DNA of 64,000 nt from JBMNFI01 sp050949225 (GTDB taxonomy: Bacteria; Bacillota; Dehalobacteriia; UBA4068), in contig JBMNFI010000001.1 of assembly GCA_050949225.1 (NCBI GenBank), positions 1 through 64,000 of the forward strand, written 5' to 3'. Positions 25,718 to 34,627 of this stretch are shown piece after piece; position 1 is the stretch's first letter; each line of letters opens with the position of its first letter. The notes under the pieces were generated by a model. The model did no database searches and had not been told where the DNA came from. It saw only the letters and a program-made list of their open reading frames with translations. A program made the position numbers and the translations under genes.

Positions 25718-26251
25718 ATGTTAAGTACAAAAATTCAAGCTTTATTGAACACACAAGTTACCAAGGAGTATTATTCTTCAAACCTTTATCGTGCCATGAG
25801 TGCTTGGTTTTCCGCTCATGATTTGGATGGTTTTGCTAAATGGTATTACATGCAGGCGGAAGAAGAATATGCTCATGCGAAGATTATTTACAACTATATT
25901 TTAGAAGCCGGTGGCAGAGCAATTATTGAGGCTATTGATCAGCCTCCTGCAGAGTGGGAAGATATTCAGGAAATTCTTGAGGAAACCTTAACACATGAAG
26001 AATATGTAACTTCTTTAATTTATGAAATTGTTGCGGCCGCTCAAGAGGAAAAAGATTTTAAAACATCTCAATTTTTTGCCTGGTTCGTAGATGAACAAAG
26101 AGAAGAAGAGGATACCGCCAGCACCAACTTAGGACGCTATAAAAGACTGGTTAAAGCGGATGAAAGAGGGCTTTATCTTATGGACACGGAACTAGGTAGT
26201 AGAACTTTTTCAGAGCCTGCTCTTTTGTTAACCATGGAAGGTCGTGTATAG
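25718..26251 (+). CDS. ftnA: Ferritin
   Basis: This encodes 177 residues with the four-helix ferritin pattern. Ferroxidase ligands are visible: E17 (TKEYYSS), the EEEYAHA pair near 48-54, E near 94 (HEEY) and the DEQREEE stretch near 127. It stores iron as a 24-subunit cage and oxidises Fe(II). ATG 25718 follows AAGGAGGCG by 7 nt. It is a single gene with a terminator downstream. Confidence 0.93.
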   Translation: MLSTKIQALLNTQVTKEYYSSNLYRAMSAWFSAHDLDGFAKWYYMQAEEEYAHAKIIYNYILEAGGRAIIEAIDQPPAEWEDIQEILEETLTHEEYVTSLIYEIVAAAQEEKDFKTSQFFAWFVDEQREEEDTASTNLGRYKRLVKADERGLYLMDTELGSRTFSEPALLLTMEGRV

Positions 26252-26312
26252 AAATAAATTAATCTACATAAGACTAGCAAAGTCAGCATAGGGTTGTTTA
26301 TAGCATGTTATA

Positions 26313-26346
26313 AATAAAGAGTCACGTTCTTAACGTGGCTCTTTAT
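26313..26346 (+). terminator. Intrinsic terminator between ferritin and mntP
   Basis: AATAAAGAGTCACG pairs with CGTGGCTCTTTATT (one G-U) and runs into Ts; it sits 16 nt before the mntP start, so mntP translation would begin just after the hairpin. Confidence 0.75.
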
Positions 26347-26362
26347 TTGGAAAGGGTAGACA

Positions 26363-26920
26363 ATGAGTTTTATTGGACTTTTAATTATTGCTATGGCCCT
26401 GGCTGTTGATGTCCTTGTAGTAACCATTGCCAAAGGTTTGGCACTTTCTCGGATTAGTTGGCGTAAGTCAATTACAGTAGGACTTTATTTTGGTGGTTTT
26501 CAGCTTTTGATGATCCTTTTGGGCTATATTTTAACTGATCTTTTTAGTGATAAAATAGAATTTATTGATCATTGGATTGCTTTTGTTTTACTTGTTTTAA
26601 TTGGTCTTGGCATGATTGTAGGTTCACGTAAACCGCTGGATCAGGTTTCATCCTCCCTTGCTCCATGCACTATGATAGTGATGGCTTTTGCCGCCAGTAT
26701 TGATGCTTTAGCGATGGGAGCTTCTTTAAGCTTTTTGGAGGTTAATATTATAATGGCTGCTATTTTAATCGGTTTGGTAGCTTTTCTTTTTTCTTTGATA
26801 GGATTGCGTGTGGGAAAAATTTTTGCGGTCAGATATAAGATCTTTGCCGAAATCGCCGGTGGTCTGGTTTTAATTATTCTGGGCTGTAAGATTTTGTTTG
26901 ATCATTTGTTGGGGATTTGA
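26363..26920 (+). CDS. mntP: Manganese efflux pump MntP
   Basis: This encodes 185 residues with six membrane helices. The paired motifs MALAVDVL (helix 1) and ASIDALAMGAS (helix 4), each with a conserved aspartate, are those of the MntP/DUF204 family, which exports Mn(II). The start at 26363 has GGAAAGGG upstream. I see no yybP-ykoY-type Mn riboswitch in the short 5' region, only a terminator hairpin. The neighbouring ferritin suggests metal homeostasis. Confidence 0.9.
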   Translation: MSFIGLLIIAMALAVDVLVVTIAKGLALSRISWRKSITVGLYFGGFQLLMILLGYILTDLFSDKIEFIDHWIAFVLLVLIGLGMIVGSRKPLDQVSSSLAPCTMIVMAFAASIDALAMGASLSFLEVNIIMAAILIGLVAFLFSLIGLRVGKIFAVRYKIFAEIAGGLVLIILGCKILFDHLLGI

Positions 26921-26924
26921 AGAT

Positions 26925-26973
26925 AAAAAAAGGCAGATGTTGTCGGATTCCCGATACAGCATCTGCCTTTTTT
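26925..26973. terminator. Bidirectional intrinsic terminator
   Basis: AAAAAAGGCAGATG ... CATCTGCCTTTTTT closes a long stem between the convergent mntP and glyoxalase-like genes, with runs of A and T on either side. Confidence 0.9.
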
Positions 26974-26981
26974 GTTTTAGT

Positions 26982-27374
26982 TTATAGATGTTCGGCCAAT
27001 TGGACTTCATAACCATTGGGATCATTGACAAAAAGAAAACGAATTTGTGGACTGGGTTGAATAGGTCCTCTAAGCACTTTGATGTTGTGCTTGTCCAGTT
27101 TTTCTATCATCTCATCTAAAGATCCTTCAATATCAATTCCAAGATTGATTCCCACACCTTTTTCTTCCGCCTTGATGGCTGTAAGTTTTTGTGCCGCATT
27201 TTTATTATAGATCAATTCGATTTCCGCTTGATCAGAACCGCCGGACAAAAAACAAATGTCGGTGTCAGAATCCGGTGAAAAACGTCGGTTGATATTTAGT
27301 CCCAAAAATCCTTGATAAAAGGCTAAAGATTTTTCCATATCATTGACCATTAAAGTACACCAAGAAAATTTCAT
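26982..27374 (-). CDS. Glyoxalase/bleomycin-resistance (VOC) family protein
   Basis: This encodes 130 residues with two beta-alpha-beta-beta-beta units. The start KFSWCTLMVNDMEKSLAFYQ and the end FVNDPNGYEVQLAEHL are the usual VOC termini, including the metal-ligand glutamate near the C-terminus (YEVQL). Members are lyases, dioxygenases or antibiotic-binding proteins; the substrate is not evident. It lies 14 nt downstream of rubredoxin and is likely co-transcribed. Confidence 0.85.
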   Translation of the reverse strand: MKFSWCTLMVNDMEKSLAFYQGFLGLNINRRFSPDSDTDICFLSGGSDQAEIELIYNKNAAQKLTAIKAEEKGVGINLGIDIEGSLDEMIEKLDKHNIKVLRGPIQPSPQIRFLFVNDPNGYEVQLAEHL

Positions 27375-27388
27375 TTTAAACCTCCTGC

Positions 27389-27550
27389 TTATTCAACCTT
27401 TTCGAACTGGTCTTTACCAACTCCGCATAAAGGGCATTCCCAATCTTCAGGCAGCGCCTCAAAAGAAGTTCCGGGTTCTATGCCTCCATCCGGATCACCT
27501 TTTGCGGGATCATAGATATACTCACAAATTGTACATACATACTTTTCCAT
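27389..27550 (-). CDS. Rubredoxin
   Basis: This short gene encodes 53 residues, MEKYVCTICEYIYDPAKGD then ... WECPLCGVGKDQFEKVE. The iron ligands are C6-x-x-C9 and C39-x-x-C42, with the usual Y-D-P and D-W spacing. ATG is preceded by AAAAAGGAGG. Rubredoxin is a one-electron carrier with a single FeS4 centre, typical of anaerobes, where it feeds oxygen- or superoxide-reducing enzymes. The partner may be ferritin or another oxidoreductase; none is adjacent. Confidence 0.96.
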   Translation of the reverse strand: MEKYVCTICEYIYDPAKGDPDGGIEPGTSFEALPEDWECPLCGVGKDQFEKVE

Positions 27551-27592
27551 AATTAATGCCTCCTTTTTAGATAGTTTTTAGGAATTTATAAA

Positions 27593-28204
27593 CTAAAAGG
27601 CGGATAGCAGACTGAGCGAAATGATGGCAAAAGCTGCGATCAATGCTACCCAACCTATAGCAATCCAGATAAGAGCCGCCCTGGCAAAAGTTTTTTGAAC
27701 GGGCGGAATTTGTGGTTTTTTTATCCAGATAATAGTAAAGATAATATTAACTATTGGAATTAAAGTTAAAAAGATGATAAGCATCCATTTTTTCAAAGCA
27801 ATATTTTCCTCTGCGGAAAAAGCTTGTTGCACTGCTTTAGTTTTTTGCGAACTGGTTTGTTTATCAGATGTGCCGGTTTTTGGTCGTGATTTTTTTTCTC
27901 TCTCCGGCGGGGCAGGTTTTACCGCCTGTTCAGAAATTGTGGACGGTTTTTCTTTCGTGTATGAAGATTTTGTTTTTTGGGGTTTTATAACGTCTTTTTT
28001 GCCAAGTTCTGTAGGGTCTTCAGGTTGCAATTGCTTGAGAACATTATTGATTATTTCAGATCTGTTTAATTTATCTCTATTTATGGAGCTATCACTAAAA
28101 GCTTCTGATACAGGCTGTTTTGTTTTTTTTATCCGAGGAGGAGTTGATACCGGCTTTATGTTGATTTTCTCTTTTTCTCTGGGTGGTTTGCTGTTATTAG
28201 ACAT
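27593..28204 (-). CDS. Membrane protein with long disordered N-terminal region
   Basis: This encodes 203 residues. The first about 130 are lysine-, proline- and serine-rich and low in complexity (KPPREKEKINIKPVST...), followed by two membrane helices (about 141-160 and 180-203). There is a clear SD. It resembles the 61336 gene of this window in layout. Function is not known; the soluble part may bind nucleic acid or other proteins on the cytoplasmic side. Confidence 0.65.
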   Translation of the reverse strand: MSNNSKPPREKEKINIKPVSTPPRIKKTKQPVSEAFSDSSINRDKLNRSEIINNVLKQLQPEDPTELGKKDVIKPQKTKSSYTKEKPSTISEQAVKPAPPEREKKSRPKTGTSDKQTSSQKTKAVQQAFSAEENIALKKWMLIIFLTLIPIVNIIFTIIWIKKPQIPPVQKTFARAALIWIAIGWVALIAAFAIISLSLLSAF

Positions 28205-28520
28205 AATAATGCCTCCTGGTAATATTTCTCACATATTATAACATAGTATAACATAATTTTTAGCAATTTACACTATTATTTTACCGACTGAAACATTCCC
28301 TTGCCCAAGATGAGAGTATCTTAAAATTCTTAACGGTATACTACAGTATACTACGGAGATATTAAGAGATGTACTAGGTCAATATTAGTTTCTCAGATGA
28401 GAAAAAAAAGGGTTTCCTTGAGATAAAAGATTTTTGATGTTACTTGATATTTATGATGGATAGCTGTAGAATATAATATGAGAAATAAAAAGATTTCTAG
28501 TGTTTAAGGTGGTAATATTC
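28205..28520. other. Divergent intergenic region, no gene seen
   Basis: The 316 nt hold a short tandem repeat (GTATACTAC twice at about 28335-28353), a small hairpin TTTCTCAGATGAGAAA followed by As, and a possible TATAAT near 28472 for the downstream gene. I see no ORF or recognised RNA. Confidence 0.4.
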
Positions 28521-29894
28521 ATGCATCTTTTGTTAAAAAATGCTTGCTACTATACAAAAAACGGCTTTAAGACAGGCTCTATCGGTATTAAAGATGGTAA
28601 AATAAGTTGTTTTAGTGATGATTTTGCCGATAAATATCACAGAGTGCTGGATCTTAAGGGGTTGATTGTGCTGCCGGGGTTGGTGGATTCACATGTGCAT
28701 TTTCGGGATCCCGGACCGAATTGCAGTGAAGATTTTTTTAGCGGTTCTTGTGCTGCGGCGGCCGGAGGAATTACTACGGCTTGTGAAATGCCCAATGTTG
28801 AGCCGCCGGTTTCCTCAGTGGCGACTTTGCAAAAGCGTATCTTGCAAATGGAGCAAAAATCCCTTATCGATATGGCTTTTTACGGTGCTGCAGGTTTTAC
28901 TAACCGTTATAATTTACAAGAGCTGTTATTCTCCGGAGTGGTGGCAATGAAAACATTTTTAGCGCCGGGGATTCCGGGGTTATCAGTAGCTGATGATGGG
29001 GAATTATACTTGCTATTGAAAGAAGCGGCGCAAACTAGTGGTCGTTATATGTTTCATTGTGAAAACCAGCAGGTAATAGATCATTTAGAGCAAGCGTTGC
29101 AAGAACAAGGTTTGACCGACAATTCTTTTCATTATCTGTCGCGACCCCAGGTGGCAGAAATTGAATCAGTTTCTACTATTATTCAGTTTGCCAAGGCCAC
29201 CGGGGCTAAAGTAGGGGTGTGTCATATCTCCGTTCCGGAGGCTTGTGCTTTGGTGCGTGGGGCTCAACTTGAGGGAGTGGACATCATTGCTGAAACATGT
29301 TGGCATTATTTGATTTTTGATCATAGTTATATAGATCAATTTGGTCCTTATGCTAAATGTAATCCTCCTTTACGCTCTCGTAGGGATGTCGAGTTATTGT
29401 GGGATTATCTGGCGGATGGCACGATTTCTATGATTGGTTCTGATCATGCGCCGCATCATGATCAAGCTAAACGTCAAGGATTAGCAGGCCCTATCTGGCA
29501 GGCACCTTCAGGATTAGCTTCAATTGAAGTGATGCTGCCGATGATGTTAAGTCAAGTTAACAAGGGGCGCTTAACTTTAGAGCAGCTGGTGGCCTTAATG
29601 TCCGAAAACACTTGTAAGAATTTAGGTTTATATCCGCAAAAAGGCTGTCTTACTGTGGGTAGTGATGCCGATTTTACGATCATAGATATGAATAAAAGTT
29701 ATGTGATTCACAAAGAAGACCTGCAAACAGGAGCCAGAGAGACTGCAGTTATGTTTGATGGGCTAACCGTTAAGGGGCGGCCTGTGTATACAATTGTGCG
29801 TGGGCAGGTGATCATGGATCACGGTCAGCTTGATTTAAGCAAAAAAGGTCAAGGACGTTTTGTGTCCAGAACGGAGCCGAAAAATGAAACATAA
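28521..29894 (+). CDS. Cyclic amidohydrolase (dihydroorotase/allantoinase family)
   Basis: This encodes 457 residues from ATG 28521 after AAGGTGG. Metal ligands are visible: DSHVHFRDPG, the carboxylated lysine in VAMKTFLAPG, and GSDHAPHHD. The segment ETCWHYLIFDHSYIDQFG is closer to allantoinase/hydantoinase than to classic dihydroorotase. It opens a cyclic amide in the pyrimidine or purine pathway. No other pyr or allantoin genes are nearby; the following gene overlaps by 11 nt. I keep the exact reaction open. Confidence 0.85.
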   Translation: MHLLLKNACYYTKNGFKTGSIGIKDGKISCFSDDFADKYHRVLDLKGLIVLPGLVDSHVHFRDPGPNCSEDFFSGSCAAAAGGITTACEMPNVEPPVSSVATLQKRILQMEQKSLIDMAFYGAAGFTNRYNLQELLFSGVVAMKTFLAPGIPGLSVADDGELYLLLKEAAQTSGRYMFHCENQQVIDHLEQALQEQGLTDNSFHYLSRPQVAEIESVSTIIQFAKATGAKVGVCHISVPEACALVRGAQLEGVDIIAETCWHYLIFDHSYIDQFGPYAKCNPPLRSRRDVELLWDYLADGTISMIGSDHAPHHDQAKRQGLAGPIWQAPSGLASIEVMLPMMLSQVNKGRLTLEQLVALMSENTCKNLGLYPQKGCLTVGSDADFTIIDMNKSYVIHKEDLQTGARETAVMFDGLTVKGRPVYTIVRGQVIMDHGQLDLSKKGQGRFVSRTEPKNET

Positions 29895-30522
29895 CAAAAC
29901 GGCTTTAATAATTTTGGGGGGATGCTTGGAAACGATAGATCTAACTTTACAAAACTTCGATTTAATTATAGCAGTTGATAAAGGAGCAAATTATGCTTAT
30001 ACTCTTGATTTAATGCCTAATCTTTTAATTGGTGATTTAGATTCTATCAGTCCTGAAATATTGGAATATTATCGCAATCTGGGGGTTCCCGTTGAAGTTT
30101 ATGATCAAGAAAAGGATTTTATCGATAGTGAAATGGCTTATCTTGTTGCCAAAAAAAGGGGTTTTAACAGGCTGTTTATTTTAGCAGCCTTAGGAGGCAG
30201 ACAAGATCATCAGATGGCTAATATTTTAACGGCGGCTAGTTTTATGTCTGATTTTGACCAAATTACTTTGTGGGGGGAAAAAGAATGTTTTTTACTTTCC
30301 CGAGGAAGTTATGAGGTGCATGAAAAAGATGGTAATTTAGTTAGCTTACTTGCTCTTTCCAAACAGGTTGAAGGGGTCGTTACAGAAGGACTTGTTTATC
30401 CGTTGAAAAATGAAACCCTTTATTTTGGTTCCGGAAGAGGGATGTCCAACTTGATTTGTGAAAAGCAAGCCAAAATTAGTTATCAGACGGGAGAACTTTT
30501 ATTGATCCAAACACGTCTATAG
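29884..30522 (+). CDS. Thiamine pyrophosphokinase
   Basis: This encodes 212 residues from ATG 29884, overlapping the upstream gene. The motif IGDLDSI (GDxDS) and the TPK-like QEKDFIDSEMAY are present, though the usual T of (K)D-x-T-D is I here. GGRQDHQMAN is the nucleotide-binding GxRxDH motif, and SGRGMSN is near the C-terminus. It transfers pyrophosphate from ATP to thiamine. The isoleucine at the usual threonine should be noted, but the other residues are intact. Confidence 0.88.
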   Translation: MKHNKTALIILGGCLETIDLTLQNFDLIIAVDKGANYAYTLDLMPNLLIGDLDSISPEILEYYRNLGVPVEVYDQEKDFIDSEMAYLVAKKRGFNRLFILAALGGRQDHQMANILTAASFMSDFDQITLWGEKECFLLSRGSYEVHEKDGNLVSLLALSKQVEGVVTEGLVYPLKNETLYFGSGRGMSNLICEKQAKISYQTGELLLIQTRL

Positions 30523-30577
30523 TTATAAGGTGTAGTTTGTCGAAACTGTGTAAAAGATGTCCGTTTATGGCAAAGAG

Positions 30578-30606
30578 TTGAGAATAATATAAAGATGTGC
30601 TATTAT
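30578..30606 (+). promoter_or_regulatory. Promoter for the 30639 gene
   Basis: TTGAGA (30578-30583), a 17-bp spacer and TATTAT (30601-30606) fit a housekeeping promoter and support the downstream GTG start at 30639 over 30597, which lies upstream of the expected transcript start. Confidence 0.7.
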
Positions 30607-30638
30607 TGGTAGTAATTATTGACATTAGGGGTTTTGTT

Positions 30639-31235
30639 GTGGAGTTATGGGATGTTTTAATAAAAAAATATATTAGAGCGGCAGTCCAAGGTAAGGATGC
30701 TGAAAGGGATGACTACCTGCATTTTATCAAGTCATCTTTATTTGATCTTGTTCACGGACAAGATGATCTGCGCTATCTTTTCGATAATACTGCTGTCTAT
30801 CGGTTTGTGACGGATAAAACGTTTTTGGCCGAAGCGGGTAAAGGGCATCGTTCTTTATCTGATGAGCCCTGGGATTTTCTTTGTTTAGAGGCTACAATTA
30901 GTGCTAATTATACATTTTTATTGCAAAATTATCCTCAGGGGATAGATGACTTGCGTACTAATAATGCTTTTGAGGCAGCTTTTTCTTTATTGGGTCTTTT
31001 AGCAAAGGGTAAAATCGAAGCTGAAAAAACTCAGGATGTATATTTATTGAACCAATATTTGAGAAGTATTAAGGATTTAAGCGGAGCAATTAATAAATTT
31101 TTGACCTATATAACGGAGCCTTATAAAAAACAAGAAGACAGCGGGGTTTTAAAGGCGGCAGAACCTTGTGATGATTTTATAGTTTCTGATGAAGAGAAGA
31201 CAAAGGAAAGAAAACGGGATAACCATGAAAAATAA
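30639..31235 (+). CDS. Uncharacterised helical protein
   Basis: This encodes 198 residues from GTG 30639, 7 nt after AGGGG. It is alpha-helical throughout with an acidic and lysine-rich tail. No signal, membrane helix or known motif is seen. It overlaps the DegV gene by 11 nt, so it is probably part of the same operon. Function unknown. Confidence 0.6.
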   Translation: MELWDVLIKKYIRAAVQGKDAERDDYLHFIKSSLFDLVHGQDDLRYLFDNTAVYRFVTDKTFLAEAGKGHRSLSDEPWDFLCLEATISANYTFLLQNYPQGIDDLRTNNAFEAAFSLLGLLAKGKIEAEKTQDVYLLNQYLRSIKDLSGAINKFLTYITEPYKKQEDSGVLKAAEPCDDFIVSDEEKTKERKRDNHEK

Positions 31236-32112
31236 TAATTTATCACAAAACCAGACACTCAAGCCGCTTATCGCAATTGATTCATGCTGTTTAAAATGGG
31301 AATCAGATGATGTTTTTATGATTGAGGTGCCTTTTATCGGTGCTGCTAAAAAGCATTTGGGGATTATAAAAAACAACTCTGCTGAGCAGTTTTATGAGCT
31401 ATTAACTCAGGGTGATGAATTTATTACCAGCCATATCAATGCCGATATTTATTACGATTTTTTTTGTGAAATGTTAAAGCAAGAAAGACCAATTATTTAT
31501 TTGGCTGTGTCGACTTTGTTAAGTGCCTCTTATGACTCTGCAAAAATTGCTCAAAAACGTATCAAAAAAGACTTTCCTCAAGCGGATTTATCGATAGTTG
31601 ACAGCCGTGCTATTGCCGGGGGGCAATATCTTTTGCTGGAAGGGGCGGTCAGTCTTGCCAATAATGGTCATGATGCACAAACTATTGTCAGATGGTTAAA
31701 TAAGCGCAAATTATCAGTGCAACATTGGCTGGCTGTGCGAGAAATAGAGCATTTGCTGCGTAGTGGTCGTTTGCCGCATAAAGTTAAGTTCATGTTGAAT
31801 TTTGCTAAGATGCAGTTAGCGTTGAAATTAGATGCCCGTGGCCATATTATTCCTGTCTTAAAAAAACGTCAGCAAAAAAGCCTACTTAAAAAGATGAGCC
31901 GTTTGATGGCACGTGAAGTTATTAATCCGGAAGAGCAAACAGCTCTCATTTCATATACGGTAGATATTAAGGATGCTAAGCTGTTGAAAGAAATTATTAG
32001 CGAGATCATCCCTTTTAGAGAAATTCTTATTAAAAGATTGCCGGTTGTTGTTGGCGCACATACAGGTCCGCATGCTTTGCTCGTAAATTTTTGGGGCAAA
32101 AAACGCGATTAA
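31225..32112 (+). CDS. DegV family fatty-acid-binding protein
   Basis: This encodes 295 residues from ATG 31225 (ATG 31189, with no ribosome-binding site, is the alternative). The order DSCCL ... TSHINADIYYDFF ... STLLSASYDSA ... VDSRAIAGGQ ... VVVGAHTGPHAL fits the DegV family, which binds fatty acids for phosphorylation by FakA; the GTGP-type ending here is HTGPH. No fakA is adjacent. Confidence 0.88.
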   Translation: MKNNNLSQNQTLKPLIAIDSCCLKWESDDVFMIEVPFIGAAKKHLGIIKNNSAEQFYELLTQGDEFITSHINADIYYDFFCEMLKQERPIIYLAVSTLLSASYDSAKIAQKRIKKDFPQADLSIVDSRAIAGGQYLLLEGAVSLANNGHDAQTIVRWLNKRKLSVQHWLAVREIEHLLRSGRLPHKVKFMLNFAKMQLALKLDARGHIIPVLKKRQQKSLLKKMSRLMAREVINPEEQTALISYTVDIKDAKLLKEIISEIIPFREILIKRLPVVVGAHTGPHALLVNFWGKKRD

Positions 32113-32154
32113 ATTTCCTACCGTCAGGTGGGGATTTTTATTATGAGGTGAATT

Positions 32155-33804
32155 ATGTTAAAAAAAAAGGTTTTACTAGCTGCTGTTAACAGTCAATATA
32201 TACATAGTAATCCAGCTGTTTTTGCTTTGGAAAAAGTCGCACAAGCTCTACCCTTTTACCAGATTATGCGTGGTGATTGGTCAATCAACATGCCAAAAGA
32301 GCAGGTTTTGCGAGAGATTTGTCAAAAACAGCCACAGATTATAGGTTTATCAGTGTATATTTGGAATGATGATTATATCAAAAGTTTAGCCTCTGATTTG
32401 AGAAAAGTGCTGCCTAATTGCTTGATTGTGGTGGGTGGGCCTCAGGCTGCGGCTGCTGCTGAAGACTGGCTTTCCTCTGACCTTTGTCAAGTGGTGGTAA
32501 GGGGTGAAGGGGAAGATACTTGGTTTAACTTGTTAAAGGAATTGGCTGCAGATCGCCGCTATGAAGTGGGGGCACTGTGGGCCGATGCCGATAAATTTCA
32601 GCCGGCACCGCAAGTGGATTTAGCGGACGTACCGCTCTCTTATTCGGTGGATGACTTGTTGGAGCTTAAGAATAAAATTATTTATTATGAAAGCAGCAGA
32701 GGCTGCCCTTACGGCTGTTCTTTTTGCGCCTCGGGTGAGGATGAAATACGCTTTAAACCGCTTGATAAAGTATATCAGGAGCTGGCATTTTTAGCAGAGC
32801 ATCGTCAAGGACAGATTAAGTTTGTTGATCGAACTTTTAATGCAGACCCCCAGCGGGCAGCCCAGCTGTGCGAATTTTTATTGGGGTTGTATCGTCCCGG
32901 ACTAAGTTGGCATTTCGAGATTTCACCGTTTTTGCTGACAGAGCAGTTGCTGACTTTGTGGCGCAAGGCTCCTGTTGGTTATTTTCAGCTGGAAATGGGA
33001 GTGCAATCCCTGAATCAGCAAGTTCTAAAAGCGATAAATCGTCATGGTTCTTGGCAGCGGGCGCGACCAAAAATTGAGCATATTTTAGCGGCGGATAATT
33101 GCCATCTGCATTTGGATTTAATCGCCGGTTTGCCATATGAAACATTTAGCAGCTTTGAGCGGGCTTTTAATGAACTGCATAAGCTGTATTCGCATCATTT
33201 ACAGCTGGGTTTTTTAAAGGTCTTGCCCGGCTCACGCTTGGCAGCTGAGGCGAGCGATTTTGATTTGGTTTATAGCAGCAAACCCCCTTATCAGATCTTA
33301 AGTACGCCGACCATGACCGCCGGGGAGTTATTTTTGTTACAAGAGGCCGCTGATATGGTGGATTTATTTTATAATAGCGGTCGATTTAGGCAGACTTTAT
33401 TTCATGCTGTTAATGAGTGGCCGTCTGGGGCTTTAGATTTTTATATTCGGTTGGCTGCCTTGAAAAAGCAACGTTTTATCGGTTCTTTGGGCATGGCACA
33501 ACGGGTAGAGCTTTTGTCCGAATTGCTTTTAACAGGTGATAAGCGGGATTTATATTTTGATCTTTTGCGTTTAGATTGGCGACTTTATGGCCATGGGCAG
33601 GCGCTGTTACCGCAATTAAGGGGCTCTGATGATAAAAAGGGTGTTTCAGTCGGTAGTTTTAATCATGAATTTGTTTTTCTTTCTAGTGGTTTGGTTGATT
33701 ATCGACCTGTTAAGAGCAAGCTACAGTTTACTTATGATCGTAAAATTGGAGTTAATCAGAGGGCCGAAACAAAAAAAATACTTGCCACAGAGGTTAATTT
33801 ATGA
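32155..33804 (+). CDS. B12-binding radical SAM protein (DUF4080)
   Basis: This encodes 549 residues; ATG 32155 follows GAGGTG. An N-terminal B12-binding domain (about 1-140, with GGPQAAAAAEDWL) precedes the radical SAM domain with C-x3-C-x2-C as SRGCPYGCSFC near residue 184, and a C-terminal DUF4080 region. These enzymes use S-adenosylmethionine radicals, often with cobalamin, to modify methyl or ring positions. The substrate is unknown. Confidence 0.88.
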   Translation: MLKKKVLLAAVNSQYIHSNPAVFALEKVAQALPFYQIMRGDWSINMPKEQVLREICQKQPQIIGLSVYIWNDDYIKSLASDLRKVLPNCLIVVGGPQAAAAAEDWLSSDLCQVVVRGEGEDTWFNLLKELAADRRYEVGALWADADKFQPAPQVDLADVPLSYSVDDLLELKNKIIYYESSRGCPYGCSFCASGEDEIRFKPLDKVYQELAFLAEHRQGQIKFVDRTFNADPQRAAQLCEFLLGLYRPGLSWHFEISPFLLTEQLLTLWRKAPVGYFQLEMGVQSLNQQVLKAINRHGSWQRARPKIEHILAADNCHLHLDLIAGLPYETFSSFERAFNELHKLYSHHLQLGFLKVLPGSRLAAEASDFDLVYSSKPPYQILSTPTMTAGELFLLQEAADMVDLFYNSGRFRQTLFHAVNEWPSGALDFYIRLAALKKQRFIGSLGMAQRVELLSELLLTGDKRDLYFDLLRLDWRLYGHGQALLPQLRGSDDKKGVSVGSFNHEFVFLSSGLVDYRPVKSKLQFTYDRKIGVNQRAETKKILATEVNL

Positions 33805-33851
33805 TAATATTATAAAAATTTATCATAAAAATAAAATGGGAGGTTGGGAAG

Positions 33852-34472
33852 ATGACTGTTGTAGATTTAAAAAATGTTGATTTCAATGATACTGATAACA
33901 AAAACTTGATTCCTTTGGGTATTTCTAATCGTCACTTGCATATTAGTAGGGAGCATCTTGATGTACTGTTTGGCGTGGGCTATGAATTAACCAACAGGAA
34001 AGATTTATCACAGCCGGGACAGTTTGCCTGCAATGAAACGGTTCATGTAGTGGGTCATAAAAATATTTTACAAAATGTACGCATTTTAGGCCCTGTTCGT
34101 AAACAAACTCAGGTTGAGTTGGCGCAAACTGATGCTGTGAAAACCGGCATCAAAGCCCCTCTCCGCGCCTCAGGTGATTTAGCGGGCAGTTCAGGCTGTG
34201 TTTTAGTGGGTCCGCAAGGTTATGTGATTTTAGAAGAAGGTGTAATTGTCGCCAAACCTCATATTCATTTGCATACTGATGATGGCCAGGCCTTGGGTGT
34301 TAAAGACAAAGAACTGGTTGACCTTTATTTTAACAGTGGTAAAGCGGCAGCTTTGTTTGATGTACAAGTGCGAGTAGATGACAGCTTTGCCATGGATTTG
34401 CACTTAGATACTGATGAGGCCAATGCTTTTCAGGTGAAAAATGGTGATAAAGCTTATCTGGTTAAAAAGTAA
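33852..34472 (+). CDS. pduL: Phosphate propanoyl/acetyltransferase PduL
   Basis: This encodes 206 residues; ATG 33852 follows GGGAGG. The PTAC histidine motifs GISNRHLHIS, AKPHIHLH and MDLHLDTDEAN are all present. It swaps CoA and phosphate on acetyl or propionyl groups, linking acyl-CoA to acyl phosphate for substrate-level ATP formation. No microcompartment shell genes are visible, so this is probably a metabolic Pta substitute, common in anaerobes that lack pta. Confidence 0.93.
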   Translation: MTVVDLKNVDFNDTDNKNLIPLGISNRHLHISREHLDVLFGVGYELTNRKDLSQPGQFACNETVHVVGHKNILQNVRILGPVRKQTQVELAQTDAVKTGIKAPLRASGDLAGSSGCVLVGPQGYVILEEGVIVAKPHIHLHTDDGQALGVKDKELVDLYFNSGKAAALFDVQVRVDDSFAMDLHLDTDEANAFQVKNGDKAYLVKK

Positions 34473-34484
34473 AAGTATTTTAAT

Positions 34485-34514
34485 CAAAAAGAACGTGCAT
34501 GCACGTTCTTTTTT
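34485..34514. terminator. Intrinsic terminator after pduL
   Basis: A perfect palindrome AAAAAAGAACGTGC|ATGCACGTTCTTTTTT style stem (axis at 34499/34500) ends in a T run. Confidence 0.9.
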
Positions 34515-34601
34515 GAGTTAAAAGGAGATTGAATTTTTGTGGTGCAAGAAATCAAAACAGGCAGAAGACAGTTTTTATATAGTTATGAGAAAGGCTTTTT
34601 T

Positions 34602-34627
34602 AGAGGATGTTTAAGCATCCTCTTTTT
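34602..34627 (+). terminator. Hairpin overlapping the end of the DUF378 gene
   Basis: AGAGGATG (34602-34609) pairs with CATCCTCT (34616-34623), followed on the plus strand by Ts. It contains the stop of the convergent minus-strand gene. Confidence 0.5.

Noticed and set aside
26252..26362. Possible manganese riboswitch before mntP
   Set aside because: The space is only 111 nt and contains just a simple terminator hairpin, without the conserved yybP-ykoY loops.
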